In this document: piece by piece, positions 1 to 5,290 of the stretch
How positions within the stretch are numbered: the first letter of the stretch is position 1
Layout of the letters: every line of letters begins with the position of its first letter
Origin: Flavobacteriales bacterium
GTDB lineage: Bacteria > Bacteroidota > Bacteroidia > Flavobacteriales > Flavobacteriaceae
Reading direction: 5' to 3'
Assembly: GCA_027032855.1 (NCBI GenBank)
Contig: JALVLX010000228.1
Coordinates: 1-7,596, forward strand
DNA length: 7,596 nt
The notes under the pieces: generated by a model
The model's input: only the letters and a program-made list of their open reading frames with translations
Told to the model about the DNA's origin: nothing
Databases searched by the model: none
Made by a program: the position numbers and the translations under genes

Positions 1-16
1 CTCGTTTTAATTCCAT
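1..16 (-). CDS. fabF: Start of 3-oxoacyl-ACP synthase II (partial, 5 codons)
   Basis: Only the first five codons are inside the window, reading Met-Glu-Leu-Lys-Arg on the minus strand before the left edge. Their position 6 bp after the acpP stop codon, and the match to the usual MELKR opening of Bacteroidota FabF proteins (recalled, not searched), are the basis of the call. FabF condenses malonyl-ACP with a growing acyl-ACP in fatty acid elongation, so its substrate carrier is the product of the preceding gene. The acpP-fabF order is common across bacteria. No catalytic residue can be checked here because the rest of the gene lies outside. Confidence 0.72.
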
Positions 17-22
17 AAACTT

Positions 23-259
23 TTAGTTTAAAGCTTCTTCAATGTATTTGATTGCTTGACCCACAGTTTGGATTTGTTCAGCTTGATCATCCGGGATTTG
101 AATATCAAATTCTCTTTCAAAATCCATTATTAATTCAACTGTGTCAAGTGAATCAGCCCCTAGGTCAGTTGTAAAATTAGCTTCGGGGGTTACATCATTT
201 TCGTCAACGTCTAATTTGTTAACTATAATTGCTTTTACTCTTGATGCAATGTCAGACAT
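23..259 (-). CDS. acpP: Acyl carrier protein
   Basis: This 78-residue protein carries the growing acyl chain in type II fatty acid synthesis on a phosphopantetheine arm. The attachment motif Gly-Ala-Asp-Ser-Leu-Asp is plain in the middle (ADSLDTVELIM), with the modified Ser at about residue 37 of the short form. Helix II with its acidic face and the closing YIEEALN are typical, and length and acidity are exactly those of the family. An in-frame ATG 33 bp upstream (290-292) would add 11 residues. I prefer the start at 259 because MSDIASRVKAII is the standard ACP opening and because the upstream ATG falls inside the best promoter box. No Shine-Dalgarno sequence is visible; the leader is A-rich, as is usual in this phylum. 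The gene is followed after 6 bp by fabF and is almost certainly cotranscribed with it. Confidence 0.97.
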   Translation of the reverse strand: MSDIASRVKAIIVNKLDVDENDVTPEANFTTDLGADSLDTVELIMDFEREFDIQIPDDQAEQIQTVGQAIKYIEEALN

Positions 260-289
260 AATATTTGTTTTTAATTGATTAATGTTCGG

Positions 290-318
290 CAAAAATAAAA
301 AACTTTGTAAATATACAA
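290..318 (-). promoter_or_regulatory. Candidate acpP promoter (Bacteroidota-type -33/-7)
   Basis: Read on the minus strand there is a TATTTTTG box at 297-290, matching the TAnnTTTG -7 consensus of Bacteroidota sigma factors, and a TTG at 318-316 that fits the -33 element, with 18 bp between them. Transcription would begin near 284, giving a leader of about 25 nt before the ATG at 259. The assignment is by eye; AT-rich DNA produces such boxes by chance. Confidence 0.5.
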
Positions 319-574
319 GTTTTTTTGGTCATTTTTTTCTCTTATAACCAAAATCATGCCGAATTTTTCTGTTTATACATTATATTATATGTTTTTTTAT
401 CAAAAATTTGTCAAAAAGTTTTTTTTAAAACGCACAAAATACGTTATTCTTTAAGAAAAAAATGCCCAATAAATGTTTTTTCATAATTGTAACTACTTGT
501 TTTTTGCCGTTTGTGTTATGTCTCAAAAATACAAAAAAACACTCACTAACCGGAAACATTCAACATTCAACTCA

Positions 575-600
575 GGTTATTGAGCTTGTCGAAAAATAAC
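575..600. repeat. Intergenic repeat-like inverted element with TGAGCTTGTCGA core
   Basis: The segment has arms gttatt (576-581) and aataac (595-600) around the core gagcttgtcgaaa. The core string TGAGCTTGTCGA, and its complement TCGACAAGCTCA, is one I recall as a frequent interspersed intergenic repeat in many bacterial genomes, including Bacteroidota; this is memory, not a search. Only one copy is present in the window, so repetitiveness is not shown here. It could be a REP-like element, or a chance inverted repeat. Confidence 0.42.
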
Positions 601-622
601 TTTCAACTACTTTTATACTTTT

Positions 623-651
623 TTGTGTAAATTAGCGTTTTATTATATTAG
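623..651 (+). promoter_or_regulatory. Weak candidate sprE promoter
   Basis: A TTG at 623-625 followed after 18 bp by TATATTAG (644-651) resembles the Bacteroidota -33/-7 arrangement with one mismatch in the TAnnTTTG box. It would place the transcript start near 657, at the edge of the hairpin at 656-672. I saw no better match in the 400 bp upstream of sprE, but the call is weak. Confidence 0.27.
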
Positions 652-655
652 AGCT

Positions 656-672
656 TTCCGGATGTGCCGGAA
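656..672 (+). promoter_or_regulatory. Short hairpin just upstream of sprE
   Basis: A perfect 6-bp inverted repeat, ttccgg and ccggaa, encloses the 5-nt loop atgtg. It ends 14 bp before the sprE ATG and is GC-rich amid very AT-rich DNA. It could be a leader stem affecting translation or stability, or an operator half-site pair. It is not followed by a T run, so it is not an intrinsic terminator. Function is unknown. Confidence 0.35.
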
Positions 673-686
673 CAAAATTTCAATTT

Positions 687-3233
687 ATGAACAAAAAGTT
701 TTTTGTTACTTTTTTCGGGCTATTCGGTTTGACGGTTTTGTTGATGCGTTGCTCAACACAGCGTAATAATTTTGTCAATAGAAACTTGCATGAGCTTTCG
801 ACCAGATATAATGTGCTTTTTAACGGTGAAGAAGCGTTAAATGAGGAAGTTATGAAAATGCATGAAAATTTTCATGATAACTTTTTTGAAGTTTTGCCGG
901 TTGAGCGGTTTAATGCCGAATATGTTATCAATCTGCCCGGACAACAAAAAAGCGGCGGCAATTTGGACCGTGCCGAAGAAAAAGCGGTCAAAGCCATTCA
1001 AAAACATTCCATGGAAGTAAGAGGGGTGCAAGAAAACAATCAAATTGACAAAGCCTATTTGCTTTTGGGCAAAAGCCGTTATTATCAAAAACGTTTTATG
1101 GCGGCTCTTGACGCATTTAATTATGAATTAGATAACGATTTCAAATCCGACATGCGTCCGCTTTTCAAATTGTGGAAAGAAAAAGCCAATATCCGGATGG
1201 AAAATTATTCGACGGCTATTCGCAATTTGCAATTTCTTGCCCGTCAAAAAAATACGCCGCAAGACATACAATCCGAAGCTTATGCTTATGCCGGTCAGGC
1301 TTTGATTAAAATTGACAGTTTGGCATTGGCAGCTGAAAGTTTGCAAAAAGCTGCTACGCTGGCAAAAGACAAAGAGCACAAAGGCCGCTATTATTTTATC
1401 ACGGCACAATTGCTGGACAAAATAAAATTGCGGGACTCGGCGGTTTCTTTATTAAAGCATATTGAAGAACAAAAACGTCCCAGAAAATACAGAATTCAAG
1501 CAGAATTGTATCGCTATCACCTGTCTTTAGATAGTACGGAACAACATCCGGAAATGTTGGAATCTCTTTATACAAAACTGAAACGCTATGAATTTCATAA
1601 GTTTTATCCTTATATCAACTATGAGATAGGTGAGATTTTTCATCACGAAGATAGTCTGAAATTGGCGGTGGATTATTACACCAAAGCTACCCGCTCGCAA
1701 GACAAAATATTGAAGGAGAAAGCTTATGAGCAAATGTCAAAAATAGGTTTTCAAAAGAAAGATTATTTAATGGCAGGGGCTTATTTGGACAGTTTGTTGC
1801 AAGTGATGCCCAAAGAAACCTTAAAATATTTAAAAACCAAGCACAAACGCGCTAATATTGACGATATTATAGTGCTTGAAAAAATGATTAAACGCAACGA
1901 CAGTATCATGACACTGGTGCGTGCGGACAGTTTGACACGTGTCAAAATGATACAGGATTATATAGATAAGTTGCGCGAAAAGGAAACAAGGGAGATGGAG
2001 GAAAAAGCCTCGCAAACAGATTTTACACAAGTAAAACCCAAATACACGAGTTTTTATTTTTATAACAATGCTTTGGTCGAAAAAGGAAAAGCTTATTTTA
2101 ACAAAACTTGGGGCAAAGTGGCGGTGGCGGACATGTGGCGTTTGAAAAATAAGATGAGTATAGATGATGATGAGGTTGCTGTTGAAGACGATGACGATGA
2201 TGAACAAACATCAGATGATGAAGAAAAAGAAGAAAAACTTCCGGAAAAATATCGAGTAGGTTTTTATTTTAAACAAATTCCTTCAGAACCAAAAAAAATT
2301 GACAGTATTCTAGGTGATTTGAATTATGCACATTATCAGGTGGGTATGATTTACTATGAAAAATTTAGAGAGTTGGAAAAAGCCAAAGACAATCTTGAAA
2401 CCATGTTAAGTTCCAATCCTAAACCGGAATTAGTACCTCCGGCAAAGTATAATTTGCACAAAGTATATAAAGATTTGGGTAAAACATTGTTAGCTGAACA
2501 CTTGGCACAAGAAATAGTCAATAAATATCCGGAAAGCATTTACGCAGAATTGATAAAGAATCCGGATAAAATTTCAGACCGGTCCAATAAAGAGTTTCAG
2601 CAGGCTTACGAAAAATTGTACAGATTTTATGAAGCTCAAAAATATGACAGTTTGCTACAAGCTTCCGAACCTTTGTTAATCAAGTTTAATTTTCACCCCG
2701 AATTGGGTAAAATAGAATTGTTGCGTTCAACGGCTATTGCCCGTAGTCAAGGATTGGCAGCTTATGAAAAGGCTTTGCAAGATATCATTCTAAAATATCC
2801 GAAAAGTCCTTATGAAGCAGAAGCAAAAAAACGTATGGAATTGGTCAATAAGTACAAGAAAAAAGTTTATACAAATGCCCAATCCGATTCGTATAAGCTG
2901 GTTATTCCTTATGATATTTTCAATCCGGCAGTTGATGATTTTATTGCTTGTATAGAATCTGTTATTGAAGAAACCAAAAGCACCCACTTACATATCTCAA
3001 AGGATCCGTTTACGGCTCATCAATCCTTTGTGGTGGTACACAATTTTTTCAGTGAACAATCAGCCGGATATTTGGTGGACTTGCTTCAAAAAAGTACTTG
3101 TAAATCACAGGATTATTTCATAATATCGTCAGAGAATTATAAAATTCTTCAGCTTACAAAAATGTTAGATAAATACAAAAATTTTATTAGTAAAAACAGT
3201 AAAGCACAAAATAAAAGTCAAATAAAAAAATAA
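687..3233 (+). CDS. sprE: Type IX secretion/gliding lipoprotein SprE (PorW) with TPR-like repeats
   Basis: This 848-residue protein resembles SprE/PorW, the periplasmic TPR lipoprotein of the type IX secretion system, which in published work links the PorK/PorN ring to the Sov/SprA translocon and is needed for secretion and gliding. The family-like opening follows Cys22: CSTQRNNFVNRNLHELSTRY, then NVLFNGEEA. A hydrophobic signal stretch covers residues 5-20, but the residue before Cys22 is Arg, unusual for a lipobox. TPR-like helical pairs occur at about 120-350 and 545-730 (for example KAYLLLGKSRYYQKRFMAAL from 122). Between them lies an acidic linker (493-516, 17 of 24 residues Asp/Glu). 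The tail ends with the DYFIISSENYK motif at 809-819, as I recall for SprE homologues, and a Lys-rich terminus. Length is close to that of flavobacterial SprE. It leads an operon, 8 bp before the bactofilin gene. The N-terminus fits ATG 687; there is no clear Shine-Dalgarno sequence. Confidence 0.88.
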   Translation: MNKKFFVTFFGLFGLTVLLMRCSTQRNNFVNRNLHELSTRYNVLFNGEEALNEEVMKMHENFHDNFFEVLPVERFNAEYVINLPGQQKSGGNLDRAEEKAVKAIQKHSMEVRGVQENNQIDKAYLLLGKSRYYQKRFMAALDAFNYELDNDFKSDMRPLFKLWKEKANIRMENYSTAIRNLQFLARQKNTPQDIQSEAYAYAGQALIKIDSLALAAESLQKAATLAKDKEHKGRYYFITAQLLDKIKLRDSAVSLLKHIEEQKRPRKYRIQAELYRYHLSLDSTEQHPEMLESLYTKLKRYEFHKFYPYINYEIGEIFHHEDSLKLAVDYYTKATRSQDKILKEKAYEQMSKIGFQKKDYLMAGAYLDSLLQVMPKETLKYLKTKHKRANIDDIIVLEKMIKRNDSIMTLVRADSLTRVKMIQDYIDKLREKETREMEEKASQTDFTQVKPKYTSFYFYNNALVEKGKAYFNKTWGKVAVADMWRLKNKMSIDDDEVAVEDDDDDEQTSDDEEKEEKLPEKYRVGFYFKQIPSEPKKIDSILGDLNYAHYQVGMIYYEKFRELEKAKDNLETMLSSNPKPELVPPAKYNLHKVYKDLGKTLLAEHLAQEIVNKYPESIYAELIKNPDKISDRSNKEFQQAYEKLYRFYEAQKYDSLLQASEPLLIKFNFHPELGKIELLRSTAIARSQGLAAYEKALQDIILKYPKSPYEAEAKKRMELVNKYKKKVYTNAQSDSYKLVIPYDIFNPAVDDFIACIESVIEETKSTHLHISKDPFTAHQSFVVVHNFFSEQSAGYLVDLLQKSTCKSQDYFIISSENYKILQLTKMLDKYKNFISKNSKAQNKSQIKK

Positions 3234-3241
3234 CATAAGAT

Positions 3242-3631
3242 ATGTTTGCAGATAAGAAAAAAAGACCATCAGAAAATTCAAAATTGCCAAATTATATAGG
3301 TGTTAGCACCAATATAAAAGGCGATATAAATTCCAAAGAAGATTTTAGAATCGACGGACAATTTGAAGGAAATTTAACCACTACCGGCAAAATTGTTTTA
3401 GGCGAAAAAGGTGTTTTAGATGGCAATATCAAATGTGGAAATGCTGAGATTCTTGGTAAGGTGTCAGGAGATTTTGTGGTTGACAATCTGTTGAGCCTTA
3501 AATCGACCGCAAAAATTGACGGCAATGTTGTTATTGGTAAGTTATCCATTGAGCCCGGAGCTTTTTTTAATGCCACTTGCCAAATGAAAAATGCTCAAAC
3601 TGTAAAAAATGTCGAAGCTAAAACCAAATAA
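3242..3631 (+). CDS. Bactofilin family polymer-forming cytoskeletal protein
   Basis: Bactofilins polymerise without nucleotide into beta-helical filaments, often at the inner membrane, where they act as scaffolds for envelope enzymes. The 129-residue protein shows the whole domain at about residues 18-112: GDINSKEDFRIDGQFEGNL, then GKIVLGEKGVLDGNI, then a run of short beta rungs (AEILGKVSGDFVV, LLSLKSTAKIDGNVVIGKL) ending in IEPGAFF. The repeated small hydrophobic/Gly pattern is that of a right-handed beta-helix. A charged N-terminal tail (MFADKKKRPSENSK) and a short C-terminal tail are disordered-looking, as is usual; there is no transmembrane segment. It sits 8 bp after sprE and overlaps atpZ by 23 bp. 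The position suggests an envelope role, but the specific partner cannot be read from sequence. Confidence 0.93.
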   Translation: MFADKKKRPSENSKLPNYIGVSTNIKGDINSKEDFRIDGQFEGNLTTTGKIVLGEKGVLDGNIKCGNAEILGKVSGDFVVDNLLSLKSTAKIDGNVVIGKLSIEPGAFFNATCQMKNAQTVKNVEAKTK

Positions 3632-3827
3632 CCCCCGTAAATTTATTCAGTTTACCGCCATTCCATTTGAGATGTTTCTCATCATTTTTGGAGGCTATAA
3701 ATTGGGCGCTTGGTTGGACACAAAATATCCCAATGAGCAAAATATTTATTTAATCATTTCAACTTTGTCAGCTGTTTTTTTGGCAATGTTTTATATCTTG
3801 TGGCGAGTTAAAAAATTGTCAAAATGA
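3609..3827 (+). CDS. atpZ: AtpZ-like F1Fo ATP synthase-associated membrane protein
   Basis: This is a 72-residue protein with two transmembrane helices (about 13-34 and 45-66). The first runs into GGYKLGAWLDTKYP, matching the G-x-x-x-G-x-W-L-D signature of the AtpZ/AtpI family. AtpZ proteins are encoded at the head of ATP synthase operons and have been linked to Mg2+/Ca2+ transport and to assembly of the rotor ring. The ATG at 3609 lies 23 bp inside the end of the bactofilin gene in another frame; the next in-frame Met is in the first helix, so this start is the only sensible one. Its stop overlaps the next start as ATGA, implying translational coupling. The ATP synthase core genes themselves do not follow in this window. 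Confidence 0.85.
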   Translation: MSKLKPNNPRKFIQFTAIPFEMFLIIFGGYKLGAWLDTKYPNEQNIYLIISTLSAVFLAMFYILWRVKKLSK

Positions 3828-4210
3828 AAAACAAACAGTTCTATTTATATTTCTCAGCCATTGCTATTTTTGTAGTTACGTATTTTTTAAACATCTTTTT
3901 TATTGACCTTTTTTGCGTTGAAAACACGACATTTATTTGGCAGTTTTACTATTTTATTTCAGGTGTTACCGCCATTATGCTTGGCTCTTTGGTTTTGATG
4001 TTTTTCTTTAACAATCGTTATACAGGGCACACCTTTATCTCTTGGACCATGATTAAGCTCATGGCAGTCATGGCTTATTTTTTAATATTCGTGTTTGAGC
4101 CCGGTATCACGTTAAAACACAATGTGTTATACAATATTGTAAGTTTGTATTTGGTCTATTTGGTTTACGAGGTATTTTTTACGGTTATATTATTAAAAAA
4201 ATCGGAATGA
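3824..4210 (+). CDS. Four-helix membrane protein, AtpI-like (DUF6168-like)
   Basis: This 128-residue protein has four predicted transmembrane segments, at about 7-28, 38-62, 74-92 and 102-124. Few charged residues lie between them and the tail is KKSE. I see no enzyme motif. Placement right after atpZ (ATGA overlap, 3824-3827), and the pattern of a Lys in the third helix (MIKLM) and a Glu in the fourth (YLVYEVFF), resemble the small AtpI-like proteins that sit between atpZ and atpB in Bacteroidota. That resemblance rests on memory of family layout, not on a search. AtpI-type proteins help assemble the c-ring of Fo; such a role here is inference. It is the last gene of the operon and ends 8 bp from the stop codon of the convergent mvaD. 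Confidence 0.68.
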   Translation: MKNKQFYLYFSAIAIFVVTYFLNIFFIDLFCVENTTFIWQFYYFISGVTAIMLGSLVLMFFFNNRYTGHTFISWTMIKLMAVMAYFLIFVFEPGITLKHNVLYNIVSLYLVYLVYEVFFTVILLKKSE

Positions 4211-4218
4211 TGTTTCGG

Positions 4219-5274
4219 TTACACAAAATCATGAATCACTTCGTGATTGATTTTTGAAAACAATACTTCTTCTAATTGTTTAGAAATATTTTCAGGGTAT
4301 AAAACATGCACGTTAGCACCGGCATCAAGTGTGAAACATACCGGCAAGCCGGAATTTTTCCGGATTTCTCTAATCTGATGAATTATTTTTAGCGTATCCG
4401 GCTGCATTAAGATGTAGTTGGGGGCGGACGTCATCATAAGGGCATGCAGACTGAGCGCTTCGGCTTCAGTCAGTTTGATAAAGTTTTCCAAATCACCTGT
4501 TTCCAAATATTTGGTCATTTGTAATGTGTGTTCAAAAGCCTGTTTTTTCCGGATGTCTTTGAAGGGGTGGTTATTCATTAAATTGTGTCCGGCTGTGCTG
4601 GATACTTTTTTTTGGCCTTTTTCAACCAGAACAATGCTGTCTCTAAAATTGTTGAAAACGGGATGAATATCAAATTCCGGTAAAACGGCATACAAATCTG
4701 ACGTGTTTTTTATGTTGGGATGATATCCCCAAATCATAACCGGATGCGCTACACTTCTGGCGGCACTTCCCGAGCCGAGCCGGGCTAAAAAAGAAACTTT
4801 TTTGTTGTAATATTCGTCTGATTTTAGAGGCAACAATTGTTTTTCCAAATCAATGATGATTTTTGCCAAGGCAGCAAAACCACTTGCAGACGAGGCAATA
4901 CCACTGGAGTGCGGAAATGTATTGCGGCTGGAAATTTCCCATTGAAAAGCTGTAATAAAAGGGGCGTAATCCCGTATTTTATTAAAAAATCCGGCTATTT
5001 TCGGTTCAAAATCCGGTTGGTGTTTCTCGTCAAAATAAAACTTGAATAAAACTTCAGAGACAGGTTTGTCTAAAGCGGTTAACCGTGCGGTGGTTAGCGA
5101 TTGTGCTTGATTAAGCGTAAAGCTTATGGAGGGATTCATCGGCAGTTGCAGTCCGTGCTTTCCCCAATATTTGACCAAGGCGATGTTGGAAGGAGCAGAA
5201 GCATTGATAACCAATTGTTCGGGCAATTGATTTGGTTTTGCATTTCTTATAAAATCTTGTTCTCTAAATTCCAT
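4219..5274 (-). CDS. mvaD: Diphosphomevalonate decarboxylase
   Basis: This enzyme uses ATP to decarboxylate mevalonate 5-diphosphate to isopentenyl diphosphate, the last step of the mevalonate route to isoprenoids, in the cytoplasm. The 351-residue GHMP-kinase-fold protein has SNIALVKYWGK at 29-39 (Lys35 aligns with the conserved Lys18 of the yeast enzyme), the phosphate loop PHSSGIASSASG at 121-132, GSGSAARS at 167-174 (Ser170 and Arg173 align with yeast Ser155 and Arg158) and FTLDAGANVHVLY at 314-326, whose Asp317 matches the catalytic Asp302. All key residues of a true decarboxylase are present. A leader of about 20 residues before the first core strand is somewhat long. It lies 16 bp downstream of recJ, with an A-rich leader, so it is probably cotranscribed. 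No other mevalonate gene is in the window. Confidence 0.96.
   Translation of the reverse strand: MEFREQDFIRNAKPNQLPEQLVINASAPSNIALVKYWGKHGLQLPMNPSISFTLNQAQSLTTARLTALDKPVSEVLFKFYFDEKHQPDFEPKIAGFFNKIRDYAPFITAFQWEISSRNTFPHSSGIASSASGFAALAKIIIDLEKQLLPLKSDEYYNKKVSFLARLGSGSAARSVAHPVMIWGYHPNIKNTSDLYAVLPEFDIHPVFNNFRDSIVLVEKGQKKVSSTAGHNLMNNHPFKDIRKKQAFEHTLQMTKYLETGDLENFIKLTEAEALSLHALMMTSAPNYILMQPDTLKIIHQIREIRKNSGLPVCFTLDAGANVHVLYPENISKQLEEVLFSKINHEVIHDFV
4234..4255 (+). terminator. Terminator-like hairpin for the sprE-atpZ operon, inside the mvaD 3' end
   Basis: On the plus strand a perfect 6-bp stem, aatcac and gtgatt with loop ttc, is followed by ga and then five T residues (4251-4255). It lies 24 bp after the stop of the AtpI-like gene, where a terminator is expected. 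The stem is AT-rich and short, so it would be weak. Because it lies within the last codons of mvaD, that gene's sequence has to serve both purposes. On the minus strand the stem is followed only by GATTTTG, a poorer T run. Confidence 0.42.
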
Positions 5275-5290
5275 TTTTTTGTTCTAGTGT

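Larger units (their letters stand above)
260..686. other. Gene-free divergent intergenic region between acpP and sprE
   Basis: About 430 bp separate the divergent acpP and sprE genes. I see no convincing coding frame, tRNA or other RNA gene. The stretch from about 300 to 540 is extremely AT-rich, with many A and T runs (for example around 412-428), which could give intrinsic curvature. A 7-bp tandem duplication (cattcaa, 557-570) lies just before the repeat-like element at 575-600. The two ends hold the promoter candidates and a hairpin listed separately. Confidence 0.7.

Noticed and set aside
260..292. Extension of acpP to an upstream ATG giving 89 residues
   Set aside because: The extra 11 residues are not part of the ACP family opening, and the upstream ATG coincides with the best promoter box.
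837..2987. Several open frames of 61-125 codons antisense to sprE
   Set aside because: They are shadows of the sprE reading frame: no family resemblance, no leader, and rich in Phe/Ile/Leu as expected from the complement of a Lys/Glu/Asn-rich gene.
4349..4363. Perfect inverted repeat ccggaa-ttt-ttccgg within mvaD, with the same stem bases as the sprE leader hairpin
   Set aside because: It is inside coding DNA, its arms are in the opposite order, and TTCCGG/CCGGAA is frequent throughout these genes as part of favoured codons, so the shared stem is probably chance.
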